Shown here in pieces: positions 10,741 through 23,539 of a stretch of 64,000 bases of DNA. The notes under the pieces were generated by a model, which saw only the letters and a program-made list of their open reading frames with translations, searched no databases and was not told the origin of the DNA. Location: positions 2,347,501-2,411,500 of the forward strand of contig JAZGTH010000032.1 of the NCBI GenBank assembly GCA_036877525.1. Direction: 5' to 3'. The position numbers were made by a program, and so were the translations under genes. Source of the DNA: Chromobotia macracanthus. Taxonomy: Eukaryota; Chordata; Actinopteri; Cypriniformes; Botiidae. How positions within the stretch are numbered: the stretch's first letter is position 1; the number at the start of each line of letters is the position of its first letter.

Positions 10741-13260
10741 CCAAGCAGAGTCTGATAGAGGTAAAGCGGTTCAGGTTGGCTGGGCACAATTCCCAGCGCC
10801 CTACAGGAGACCCACTTTTCCAGCTTCAAATGGGACTCCAAAGAATGTCAATTGGACCAGAGGTGAAGAATACAACCCATTTCAGCTCTTCAAAAAGCAG
10901 AGGAGGTATAGGGTAGAGACAGCAAATACACCATGCCTTCAGTGTCTTGTGTTGATATGCGAAATGCTATTCTCTAAAAAAGTCTGTCAAAGGCATGATT
11001 TTGGTGTTGCTCTTGAAAGTTATGGTGCTCATTTATTGCTTGGTTAGATTGTGATCTCCAAATGTATAATTGCTATTTAGGATAAACTTATAATTGCTGT
11101 TTACCTTTAAGTTTAAAATGTTATTTAAAACACTAAAATACACATTTCTAAAGATTTTATGAGAACACAGTTTATCGCAGAAAACATGCATTGAGATAAA
11201 CTATAATATGGATTTCCTTGTAAACTTTATACCAATGAATATGAAAACACTTTTCATATTTAGTTTTAATTAAGGATACCCCTTTAGTCTTATTAACATT
11301 GTTAATATCATGGCTTTACAATAAATTGTATGCCTTTTAATACTTTGTAGCAGTAGCCTGGCATGCTTTTAAATGTAATTTGTTCTATTATTTTTTTAAA
11401 AATTGTAATTACATATGAGGATCACAAACTGATTATTAATAACTACGCAAAGTCTTGTTTGCGTTATGTATATTTAAAAAGCATCCTTTCCAACAAACCG
11501 CCTAGCCAGCTATTACTATATTGCATTAGTTATTTTTTAAGTCAACATGAAATGACATTCATAACCCATTTTACTTCTGTAATGTGATGTGAAATATCCT
11601 GCTTTGCTGGAAAAAAGAAATAAATGTAGTCCAGGGTTTTTATTTTATACTTGAGGAATTAATAGTGTAAAGTAAATTTTATAGTAAATTGTCAAAGGAT
11701 ATTCTCTTTATTAACTCTTGGTTTTAATAATAATCATATGATATAAATGATTTGTGATCCATGTGGTCAAGGGTTTGTGTAATCAGGCTCAAAACCTGTC
11801 AAGCACATGTCTGGGTCATATTTCACCCTAGAATTAAAAGAAAAAATTAAATTTATACTTCACTTATTTAAAATATGGCTTTTTTACATTGAGAATTTAT
11901 TTTCATGGCTTTCATTTTAAGATGTTGTTTTTGCAAAATTCACTCATACTCGTGCAAGGTAATCTGGCAAAATAATGGGTAAAATTAGACACTAGTTTAT
12001 GGCTTAATGTACTGTGAGCCACAAGACAGCTCCACCTTAGTGCAAAATTTTGTTGAAGCTCTGTTTGCTTTTCTCTACTGTATGTATTAACTTTGCATTT
12101 CAAACACCAGTCAAATGGTGTTGTAATTCTAAATTATGGTTCAGACACCAACTCTGTTGCCATGGCTTCAGTGTCTGAATTAAATCCCCGATTATTTACA
12201 GTCAAACTAAAAAAACACTGAGCCCAGTACCCCCATATGTTTCCTTTTTCTTTTCTTTCACACTCTCCATCTTCGGAGGTATTGGCAAGACTACCAGGTA
12301 GCCAAGTATCTTAACCTCTTTAGAGACTCCTCTAAAGATCTTCAGATGGGTTGGTGTTTATATGAGATTATTTGTTGATGTGACAGGTTGGACACACCAA
12401 AATCATTAAGGAGGGATACAGATATTAAATATGTTTGAAGCTACTTTCCGCATTGTTAATTTTGTTAGGTAATAGTTTGTGACATACCCAGTATCTTTCA
12501 CAAAAAACACTACAAAATGATTTGTGTTGCTAATGTCTTAAAAAGACATTGTGGAAAATAGCACTTAAGTTTCCTAATTAACTTTTATATTAAATTTTAT
12601 TGCCACATTTCTCATTTCTGCTTTTGGCAACACTTCAACTCAACAATGTGTTAACAATGAGCTAATAATGGTTCTTTGTGTAGTATGGTCAAACTCATCA
12701 ATGTTTACTTAACAGAATTGCAAACAAGTAGGCATTTTGCTTTCACTATTTATGAAATTGTCATATTCCGTGCATTAGTGCATGCATATGATATTAAGAC
12801 TGATATTGGTGACTTTTAGTTCTGGTTCTCTTAGTTCTTGCAAGTAATCACAAGTGCATATTTTAGGTTTCAGAATCTTTGTAAAGGTGAATTTTGCCCT
12901 CTGGAGAACTGACTGAAGTTACATCAGCTTGAATAGATGGTTTACCTGCTTTCACATTATATAAGGTTGTTAAGCGTTAGATAAATATGACTTTTTAGAT
13001 CATTTATTTATAGATTTATTGATATCTTTATTGTGCTTTGTTGATATCAATAGATGTGTATTATATACCATGGCTTTGCTTTCTGTAATGATTATTGCTC
13101 TTACAAAATAGCTGTAACAGAATGAAATACAGTATATTCTGTATTTTATTCTTATTCTATATTACAATTTTTATGAAGAAATAGATGAAAAAGTGACGCT
13201 GAATATAAAGTATGAGGCTAAATATATTATGAGCCATTTTGGAATGTTTTGAATTGTATT
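10741..13260 (+). other. tmem222 3' UTR and intergenic AT-rich sequence
   Basis: There are no coding exons. Candidate polyadenylation signals AATAAA lie at 11320-11325 and 11619-11624; I cannot tell which is used. The rest is AT-rich with no repeat I recognise. Confidence 0.5.
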
Positions 13261-14176
13261 TTTTACGCGCTGTTTTGAACGGTTGCTGTGGAAACGTTAA
13301 CTTGCTGTAGAGGACAATTGAACGCTTTGCAGACGAAAGACCGACGTGCTGAATTCGTTGTGTATTGTCCGCAACACTTCAATAGATCCCCGCCGAGTTC
13401 AAAGGCTAAAGAGTCCCTCGGCGTGACGCGGCGTGATGTATATGATAAATGTTACCAACTTTGACCTTACAAAACATACTGCTAGTTTATTTATCACTCC
13501 TAAATGAAACAGTAATGTAATACAAAGTCTATAAAAATGATCTCTATCCAAAAATAAAAGATCTAGATTTTAACCTCAAATACATAAATTCTAATTATTT
13601 TAAGAACGTATGTAAAATAGTCTACTCTCAATAGATTATTAGCTGTAGTATTTAAATAAAGTCAACTCGATGGAGTGTTTTGGTAATTTCTTTGATATCT
13701 GAATAGTCTTAATCTTTTGAGGCGCCTTAATCAGTATTTAAGCCTATTAATCATGACGATGAATTCTGTGAATTATCCTGGGGTTATTATATATGGTGAA
13801 GTCTACAGTGTTGGGAGCAGTGGAGAGGTGTCAGTCTATAGCTCCTCCCTACTGATTGTTATGAGATGGAGCGATTCAGTTTCATTGTCTAAAAGAAGCT
13901 GATCAAACGCCCTACACTGAGAACCTCCTTTTCTTATGGAAATAAAGGGTATGCCCCTCACACATGGAGTTTCTGTAATGCAAAGTCAAGCACACAAGGA
14001 GGCTAAAAATTACTGGGTAAAGTAGAACTGGAGAGAACGCTGGACTCGAGAGTCTTGGAAAGACAGTTGGGAGAGATAAAGAAACCCCGAGCACCAACTG
14101 AATGAGAGTGCTCGTTAAAAGTGGCGTTATTCCGTGAGATTGATGTGGTACTGTTGATATCTCAGTGTTTTTCATC

Positions 14177-15680
14177 ATGTTTTACTCTGGACTGCGTACG
14201 ATAGTCATTGGGCTGCTGTGCGCTGCTCTCTCCGCCTGCACATCGGCGTGTCCGTACGGCTGCGAGTGTTCGGAAGCCGCCCTAACAGTCAAATGTGTTT
14301 CTAAAGATCTGCGGGACATACCGACTGGTATTCCGGGATACACGAGAAACCTTTTCATCACCGGAAACCACATTAGTCATATCGGGCGAGAGTCTTTCCA
14401 GGGACTGGACAATGTGACAAATTTGTCGCTGTCTAACAACAGGTAATATTGTTCAACTATGTTGCCTTCACATTATTTTCACTTCATTTTAAAGATACCT
14501 ATTTAATTTGTGCTCTTACAAATAATTACCATAGTAACCATGGTTTACCTCCCAAAATTACTATAGTTACAGTTTTTAATGTAAGACCATAGTGAATCAA
14601 TATAAAAAACCTCACACAGTGTAACGTCCTTTTCTGATTTTTGGAGGAGAAAACTCATATTTACCTTGAAGATCTTAAATGTATGACTTTAACCAGGCCC
14701 ATACAGATTCAGTTAACCCCAAGTGTATTCATTTGATATTTTTTGATAGCATTTTTTTAAATGAGCCATATTGTATGACACAAGGACATATATCACCAGA
14801 TCTTATATATAATTTGTTCACCATTTACAGGATCTATGAGGTGAAGTCTCAAACATTTTCAAGCCTGCGAAGTCTCAGATCGCTGGACCTAAGCAACAAC
14901 CAGCTGGTCCTCATCCATCCTGAGGCATTTAATGTCCAGGGCCACATGCTAAGGGAGCTCAACCTCAGTCGCGCTCTCTACAACTACTCTTCTGTCATTG
15001 ATTTGGCCACCTCCCTTCGCTGGAGCAGTTTGGGTGATCTACAAGGACTGGACCTGTCCAGTAATGGCCTTGTCTACTTGCCCCCTGGCATCTTTTCCCA
15101 TCTTGTTGGCTTACAACGCCTTCAGCTTGGTAACAACTCAATAGTGGCCATCCATAATGGGACATTTTCAGGGCTGGACCATCTTCAAGAACTTGATCTT
15201 ACCCAAAATGCCCTTCGAACATTGCGTGGGGATGCTCTTAAAGAGTTGGAGCACCTGTATGCAGTAAAGATTCACTTAGCAGAGAACCCATATACTTGCA
15301 TTTGTGACATTGAGCCTTTTACCATCTGGCTTAATGTCTCACGACCACGTGTGGTGGATGTTGAGCACCTTGCTTGTGTTTTCCCCATTGAACTGCAGAA
15401 CACTTCACTGTTGATGGTTGGGGAGCTGCAGTTGGGTTGTCACAAGGCAGGAGAGTCTGACAACCTCGCACTGAAGACCTCCTATGTGTTCCTGGGTATC
15501 GTGCTGGGATTTGTTGGTCTCACGTTTCTTTTTGTGCTCTATCTGAACCGCAAAGGCATTAAGAAACGCATTTACGACATGCGTGATGCCTGCCGGGAAG
15601 TTTGGGAAGGTTATCATTACCGTTATGAGATCGACTCTGATCCCAGACTGTCACAGGTCTCCACAACAGTTGATGTGTGA
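14177..15680 (+). CDS. tpbg: Trophoblast glycoprotein (5T4/WAIF1)-like LRR membrane protein
   Basis: Two coding exons, 14177-14442 and 14831-15680, join within an AGG codon to give 371 aa. I chose the ATG at 14177 because a signal peptide follows immediately (residues ~1-25, hydrophobic, ending SAC). An N-terminal LRR cap has four cysteines (CPYGCECSEAALTVKC). Leucine-rich repeats follow (LRSLDLSNNQL, LQGLDLSSNGL, LQRLQLGNNSI, LQELDLTQNAL), then a C-terminal cap with CIC and two later cysteines. One transmembrane helix spans ~306-328 (SYVFLGIVLGF...). The 43-residue cytoplasmic tail has RKGIKK, GYHYRYEI, DPRLS and a terminal TVDV, matching the TPBG tail with its PDZ-type C-terminus. Several N-glycosylation sequons are present. 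TPBG family members are plasma-membrane proteins; zebrafish Waif1 inhibits Wnt/beta-catenin signalling. Human TPBG is longer (420 aa). Which fish paralogue (tpbga, tpbgb or tpbg-like) this is cannot be decided here. Confidence 0.93.
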
Positions 15681-17944
15681 TTCATTCAGCATGTTCTTGC
15701 CAAATCAAGCTTATTATGTGAACATTGTTTTCTATTACATTTATACCTGGAAATTGTACATTGGTGTTTTAAACATGTAGACATATTTAGGTAGCCCTAT
15801 ATATACTTCTGTCTTCTATCTAGTCTGATTTTCCTTTAAAGCATGTGCTGCCTGTTAAGTCTTGTTTAGGCCTTTATAACAAGCACACCTCCCCCTCAAA
15901 CTTAGAATGGCCCTGGGAAGCCTTTGCTTCTCAAATATGGAGGATTAGCCTAATAAAGGGGCAGAAGCCATAAACTAAGTCTGACTACCATCAACAAAAC
16001 CCCCACCCCTTTCCATTGTCCTATACTGGAACAATGCCCACAACCTTTTTGATTCAACTACACCTCAAGTGCCTTGTTTATAGGATTTAAGTGGTTGACC
16101 ATCTTTAAAGAGGGGCAAATCTGACATGTACATGCATACTGTGGTGTTTGTGAAGTTTTGGGGCTGTTACATTGCATACTTGTGTAGCACTGTCTTTATG
16201 AATGCATATAAGGTTGAACCTAGAGGAACAGAATTAGCAGCTCTCTGTGGTCCTCTCCGTCGCTCTATCCACAGGGAGTCTTCAAAGAATGTGCCGGATT
16301 TTCTCTCCAAAAGCATTCCAACATGAGGATAACCTCCTCTAAGCTCTAGAAGGAGGACCTTTTGAAGAAAGAGCCTCAGTTTGCTGAAATATCTGGCTCA
16401 TTATTTCATTCAAAAGAGACATTTGGCTTTGTTTTTATTCCACTCATTTTTATTGTCAGAATGATGAGAGCCAGCCCTTATGAGGGCCAATGAGCAAGAC
16501 CCCTCCTTAAAGACTGCAGTGAGGCTGCTCATTCTTTGAAGGTTCAGTCTGGCTCGGTTCCTTGTATGTTCCCCAGCTTTTTCTGTTTAAGAGACAGTGA
16601 TAAGATACAGATGAAACTGGGGCCATTGTGCAAAAGGGTCCCCTGCTCTGTTTAAATACTGCTTCCAAATGTATGAGACTGAGCTGAAAAAGTCTTTGTG
16701 TTTTCAACCAATGTACTAGACTTGTGTTTCCTTGAGCTGGATAACATGATTTTATGCTACATAGGTTTGGCAAAGCGTACAATGACATATCTGGCAATAG
16801 TGTTTGGGATAGAGAAAAATTATCTGCAGAAGAATACTTTAACTTTGCCTGTCATGATAAAAATATATGTGTGCCTGATTTGTTATATGTGTTACTTGGT
16901 ACATGAGGTTTCACAGAAACTTCCATTGTGTTTTATAGCTTTACACTCGTAGTATTCATTTAACGTCAAATGGACATTTACCATAGAGGAGGGAAGAAAA
17001 CCTTGTTAATGGAATGGCAAAAGCAAAATGCTTACTTTTCCACTGGATACCTGATAAATGTAAAACAACATAGCCTACTTCTATGATCTGTCATGCATTA
17101 AACTTCTTCAGGGCTGAGTTTATTTGCATGCTAAAAATAAAGGGTTATAACTTTAAACTTTGAAATTTAAATTAGTGTGTTGCCTGAGGAAAATATTGAT
17201 CAATATCTTGAGTAATAATTGTTTATTGTTAATTGTTTAACAATAATTGTTTATTGTAATTGTTTAGTCTCATGTTAACGGTGCAGCTCATAGACACTTT
17301 CTCTTAGTTTCAGTAGGAATTATTCACAAGCTCATAACAAGCATGGTTAGTAAACAACTTTATCACAATAAATTGTCAACGTGTAATATTTACATAATTA
17401 ACATTCACCATAATTAACATTCACCATTCACCAAAATGTCTTGCTAGTGTTAAAGCTGTGTGATGCTATTCTATTGTTATTATGTCTTTGATGCATGGTA
17501 AAGTAGACATATATTTGTCCCACTCCTCAATACAAAAGTCCAACTTAAAGACAGCCACTCCAAGACGAACATAAGAGGTGATCCATATCTGATAATAACT
17601 CGTGGGCTGCAACATATTCAAATTGCTGGAAACAAATGAGTTTACCATATGTATTTTAATAGGCTACATTACAAATCACCTGTGGTTTAGAGCAAGGCTC
17701 TGTGTCTACTGTAATTCATAAAAACAATAGTTTAATGTAGAATTTTAAATCTACTCTAAATTACAGCAAAATAGATGGTGAAAACTAGCAATACTAACAA
17801 TATAGGCTGATCTCAGGATAATTCAGTTATGACTAATAGGCTGTTGTTAATAGTGGTTCAAAAGCAACTGAAAGTCACACATTTTCTTAAGTGTTAACAG
17901 ACTTTATTTTTAATCATATACTGGATTTGTTTAACCGGATATAA
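15681..17944 (+). other. tpbg-like 3' UTR and intergenic sequence
   Basis: No coding exons are seen. An AATAAA occurs in CTAAAAATAAAGGG near 17133, one possible polyadenylation signal. The segment 16230-16690 is less AT-rich and looks like unique sequence. From ~17160 to 17450 there are short local duplications (TTGTTTATTGTTAATTG, ATTAACATTCACCA). Confidence 0.45.
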
Positions 17945-19065
17945 TACAGAATATTATTCAATTTAATTTATTTATATAGTGCTTTTTACAATGTTGCATT
18001 GTTTCAAACCAGCTTTACATAATAAATAAAAACACAAAAAACAGAAAAATTATGAAACATACAACAGAGAATTAATAATATTACTACAAATTTTGCAGTG
18101 TACATATGTCCATTAGTAATAATAATTAGGAATACTAAGATTGTAGTGGTTTAGGACTATAACGTTGACTGAACAGATAATAACTACAACACATTCGGAA
18201 TTTGAATAAATAGACATGCATCAGAAATACCTGTCATTGCATGCAAACACTCATACCTTTCTAATGGTTTATGAGAGGGCCTGCTAAAACAGAATATACT
18301 TTTAAGACTATGCAACATTTAGTAAATTAACATGACAAATGACAGGAATCATATTAAGCAAGATCCGTTCCAAGATGTCGTTCCAGCTTACATGGAGCTG
18401 GCACTTAAAAACAAGATTTTACACATTTTACAGAACAAAGTATAAGGAATTTGCAATAATACCATAAAATATCTAAACATTGGATAATGAAAGAAAATGG
18501 GAGAAAAAGAAATAATGAAATAGTGTCTTTAGGACTACTTAGATACTTCTTGCAGCTATAACATCACGCTGCTGTGACTATGCAGGTAACAAAAATGTAG
18601 AATCTAATTAAGGTGGAGCTAGGTAAATAGATAATGTGATAATTTAATAAAGTTCATCAAATTCCCACTGCTTTTGGGTGATCCAGGTTATGACCTTAAT
18701 GTTCTTAAACTGGCATGAGGATGATCCTCTAGCTAAACCGGAAATGGGACAAGTGTCAGGTCAGGTTGAATTGAAGCTGTGTCGTTCTGTCTCTTGGGTC
18801 ATCCCATCCGGTCTCCCCACCATCTGGTTTGAATAAAGTCCAGATCCTGCTGACTACAAGGACCTTGGGGAAATGAAGCCAGTACGTCTGTTCTTATGGG
18901 AAGTGTCCCTGGTCCCGGGTTACCTAATTAATGAAACGTAACAATCCTTTAAAGGATTTGAGTAATAACTCCATAGGACTATGTGTAGGCAGCCAGTGCA
19001 GTGTCAACAGAACCGGGCTAATATGGTCATACAGCAGAGTCTTACAGTGAGGTAACATGCTACAA
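17945..19065 (-). mobile_element. 5'-truncated L2-type LINE
   Basis: The minus-strand copy starts near 19065 with a short relic of the L2 ORF2 C-terminal region; the landmark is YDHISPVLLTLHWLPT followed by MELLLKSFK. A long 3' untranslated stretch shared with 7690-8257 follows, then the tail (rc of TTTATATAGTGC...TTTCAAACCAGC) at 17955-18015. Stops show it is dead. Confidence 0.72.
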
Positions 19066-22000
19066 AGTCTTCACCACGTGTAGACTGCCACGGTATTCAC
19101 AATGTGGCAAAACTTTGTTGCATTATTTGACATGCCCACTTTGTTGCATTATTTGACAAGCCCACTTTGTATTACCAGCTATTACTGTTACTCATCTTAT
19201 CAGAAACTGCCAACTCTCAAAAGACCTTGCAGATGCCTTGCAGTAGCCTTGTTGCTGAAAAATCAATGTCTGTGTAAAAGCCCTATTACACCTTATTTGC
19301 TTGTTGCTTTATTGCATTCCCAGGAGACAATGTTAGAATCAATGATGATGGTGAATACAGACCATGGGTACAGAGAAACCCAAAGTGTTAAAGTGCCTCA
19401 TGTTTTCAACAGCTCCCTGTGAACATGATGGGCTTGTTACAAAGAACAAATTTGCCCAATTAGTTATGAATTTATGGCCGTCCTCGGGGCTCAGACATAC
19501 GAAAAATTATGTTTACCTAGCATTGTTGCGCTGGACCCCACTGAGCTTGAGAACGGTGCTGAAGATTAATGTAATCTCCTCTCCCTCATGGCAAGCCAAC
19601 AGGAAAGACATAAAAATTATACAGGTCTACGTTTCTCTTGCTTGACTTTCAAGAACACTTGCAGAACAGACATCTTCATGTGGCTGCTTGCTGTTCATAA
19701 GACCTGCTTATTTTAATTCATAGTTTTATTTTTATTGATGTCCCTGTATTGTAGTTTTGCTAATAAACACAAAAGCGTGCTAGGGATGGTACTGACAAAT
19801 GCTGTTCTTTTGTAATTAGCCATTTATTTGCAGAGTTATGATGGTTTATTGGGTAAAAACATTCTGGCACCATTAAGGAGCATTAAGGATGCTTTCAGAA
19901 ATTAACCTCACATCTCTGAGGAACTGAACACATTAAAGACAAACCCATAACAGTCATCAAAATGACAATAGCGATTTAGTGGCAGCTAAGTTCTGGAGAG
20001 ACATTTATCTCCCTGGCTTTCTCTCTTAACCTCAATATTTCCTTAAACTTCATTACCTTTACATTGTTCTTTCTTCAGTAATTCTCTGTTTGATCACTGC
20101 TTCTTGAAATCTCTGTTCATTAGGGAGCTAAATCTAAAGATCAGAATATAACAGAGCCTATAACATGCTTAGATGTGCATGGGCTCATTTGACTTTTGGC
20201 CTGTAATACCCTAGCATCCTCTCAGAACAAACTAGTAACCATATAGAAATGTGATAAAAATTAGTCAGAATACTATAAACATCCCACAAGGCTTAAATTA
20301 AGTGTGGAATGTTATTATGTAAATCATGTGATTTCATTGTGGTTTCAGTATGTCTGTGTGATGTTTTTTTTTTCAATGGGAGTTTAAGTAAATGCAGAAG
20401 TTAAACAGATAATAAGCTTTTCCCTTTGCTTCTTATACAAACACATAAATACATAAATAAAGCATCTAATTCTTACCCACAGCACTAATTATCTGTTCTA
20501 TTTTTTTAGGTAAGTTTGGTTTGAAGTTTTTAATATGACTTTTTTTATGTTTGCTTGCTTTTGAACTAGCCCAGCAACAACAGGCAGCTATACAGGTCCT
20601 GTTCCCAGTGGTGATGTCCAGTTGCCTAGCTGTTGGCTTGAGCTTTGGTGCACAATTGCATTTTGAGAGCTATAATGATATCTGGTCAAATAACATCACC
20701 ATTGCAGTATTCTGTAGACAGGTGAATCTCACAAAAATAGTCAAGAACATGTCTAGGTCACAAGTAAACAAAATGAAAAACTATAAAATTTTGCATAAAA
20801 ATTATGCCTAGGTTCAGCCCATTAGGACGTTTTGCATTATAATGCATATATTGCATTATTTGTCATTATTTGTTAATCATCATTAAAATAGTATCACAAT
20901 GCAAAAAAAACCTTAAGGTCATAAAATAGAATTTATGCAAAATAAAAGTTCTTTTTCTTTTGATTTTAGAATGAGAAATGACATGTTTTTGACAAGTTTC
21001 ATAATGTGCTATACTGAAAGTAAATTATGTTTATTGCTTTCTACCATAAATAAGGAACCATTATGGATTTGAGAAACTTTCTGCAGCACAAAGGCTGGCT
21101 TTTCCATGGCCTATCACACAAACAGAGAGGCATAATAAAGAAGTGGGATCCAAATTGAAAACAAATGCATGTAGAACCCAGTGACCCCATCACCAGCAAC
21201 AGGACAATGTCTCAGACATCCAAACAATAAAGGACCCATCAAAGCTTTTTTATCTGTGAATGCATCCACACTGTGTAACTTTAATGTACTGCAGTCAAAA
21301 ATTATATTATCCCTGTGGGTTTCCCCCACCCTCTTCCCAGCTGTGGGTGCTTGTTATGTGGGTTTTGTTTCTTGTGTTGCTTCACTGTCTGTTAGTGTCT
21401 GACCATTAGGGCTTGGAACAGCTTCTAGTTTCTACTTCTAGTTTAGTTATATTCATGTTCTCAAACAGAACAATGCCATTGGCTGGGTTAACATGGTGCA
21501 TGGGTATAAAATGGTATAAGTGCACAATATTTCTATTTGTCCAAAAAATACTGGCTTTGTATTTTTTAGACATCTATACCTTTGGTATGTAAATCCTTGT
21601 CCAAACCACATTCATTCAAAATATTGACTGTTAGTACTGTTCTCTATGCAGCTGTCTGAAATGTGCAAACCCAGTGAGGGAATTAAGGGTAAAAATTTAG
21701 GTATACTTAGTTAAAGTGTTTACTTAGACTTCACTTCAGCACTTTGATGTGACTAATCACTTGAGGCTTTATGCTAAACATCACATGAACCAACAGGAAA
21801 AAGTCTTGTCGCATGAAGAAAGTGTCCAAGAAAATGTAAACAGCAGTATGAAGCAGTTTGGATTTTTCCTGTCTACTGCCATCTCTGTGTAAAACATAAA
21901 ATTGCAAGTTTAAATTCTAAACAACTGCAAGTTTAAAACAAGATACAAATGCTGCACCATCTACAGCACCCAGACAAGTAATATAGTACCCGGATTTTGT

Positions 22001-22289
22001 TTTTCAGTTTAAAGAAGGACATTTCCTCCTAAATTGGACCCAGCATCTCAAATTATAAATTTTGAACACTGATCTGTTATACGCTTGCTGAAGAACTGAT
22101 TTTTATTTATTATTAATATTGCACTTTTGAAAAATGAGGCGATGCTCATCCTTGGTGCAACACATTTATTTCTGTAAGAAATATGAAAAACAGTTTAGAT
22201 TGGGAGCACTCTTTTGCATGTACACCTAGACTCACTAAACACGTATTGAAGCTTTTACTCTATTAACGTCAGCGATCATTGCGAAGGGG
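19066..22289. other. Intergenic sequence without recognised genes
   Basis: No exon or repeat family was recognised. A 26-bp unit is tandemly duplicated at 19112-19163 (ACTTTGTTGCATTATTTGAC...). Open frames here are short, of atypical composition and lack splice or homology support. Confidence 0.45.
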
Positions 22290-23493
22290 GGGGACATAAA
22301 ACATCGGATGACTCATAATTTTCTTCTTTTAAATTCAAATAAGACTGAGATATTACTTATTGGACCAAATGTAAGTAAGCTCTCTGATTACAGTTTCCAA
22401 TTAGAAGGTTGTAATGCCACTTCATCTAATACTGTTAAAGACCTGGGTATCCTATTAGACAGTAATTTATCTTTTGAAAATCATGTGGCTTATATTATAA
22501 AAACTGCCTTCTTCCACCTTAGAAACATCGCTAAGCTGCGTAGCATTTTATCTACTTCTGATGCAGAAAAGCTGGTCCATGCTTTTATGACCTCCAGACT
22601 GGTCTATTGTAATGCACTTCTAGGTGGCTGTCCAACATCCTTAATAAACAGGCTACAGTTAGTCCAAAACGCAGCAGCTGGAGTTCTTACCAGGTCCAAG
22701 AAATATGACCATATAACTCCAATTTTGTCACAGCTACACTTGTTACCTTTTAAATTTCATATTATTTATAAAATTCTACTGCTTACCTACAAAGCCCTAA
22801 ACGGGTTAGCCCCTTTGTACTTAACTGATCTTCTCTCACGCTACAAGCCAATGCGTGCCTTACACTCTCAAAACTCTGGTCTTCTGGTCATTCACAGAAT
22901 TGCTAAGTCCACTAAAGGCGGCAGAGCTTTTTCACACTTGGCTCTTAAACTCTGGAATAGCTTGCCCAATGCTGTTTGGGGCTCAGGTACTCTCTCACGG
23001 TTCAAATCCAGTTTAAAGACACATCTATTTAGCCAAGCATTCTCAGTGCTTCTCATCACTTGCTTCTTATTCTACCTCAAAGTAAATAAAATCTTATGCT
23101 CTTAACGTTTTGAACAGCAGCTACGCTAATTCAATCTCGGGGTAGCTATAGATTACATCTACAGATGGACTCAACATCTGACAGATCTACCCAAGCTCCA
23201 GTTCATCTTGAAAACTGCCCCTGCTATGGTACAGTCTGGTGCTCATCCTCGTGCCATAGAGCAATGACTACAGCGACACCTGGCCCACCCAAAGCACCAA
23301 GAATATGTGATGGACATCTTTTTTAGCTTTAGCTAAGGACTGCAGCATTAGCGTGCCAGAGGAGAACTGGCCCTCCCTGCTAAGCCTGGTTTCTCTCAAA
23401 TTTTTTTTTTCCATTTATAAATCACTGGAGTTTTGCTGCTTTGTAACAGTGTGCCGCTGTGAGCGCTATATAAATAAACTGAACTTGAACTTG
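22290..23493 (+). mobile_element. 5'-truncated L2-type LINE with ORF2 C-terminus
   Basis: An open frame at 22308-23105 (265 aa) encodes the end of an L2/CR1-clade ORF2 protein: NSNKTEILLIGP, VKDLGILLDSNLSFENH, SRLVYCNALLGG, RLQLVQNAAAGVLT, ITPILSQLHLLPF and LKLWNSLPNAV. A 3' untranslated part follows, with the tail GCGCTATATAAATAAACTG and AACTTGAACTTG ending at 23493. The frame is intact over this part, so this is one of the younger L2 copies here. The RT and endonuclease regions are missing by 5' truncation. Confidence 0.9.
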
Positions 23494-23539
23494 TGATGCT
23501 GAGAATGCTGCTGTGGCTGGAAGGGCTACGCTAAAGGAT

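Noticed and set aside
10503..10841. 112-codon minus-strand frame
   Set aside because: It is antisense to the last tmem222 exon and has no similarity I recognise.
14679..14830. Apparent N-terminal extension upstream of the second tpbg-like exon
   Set aside because: It is intron sequence left open by chance; a clean acceptor (TTTACAG) at 14830 and a phase-matched donor at 14442 explain the protein better.
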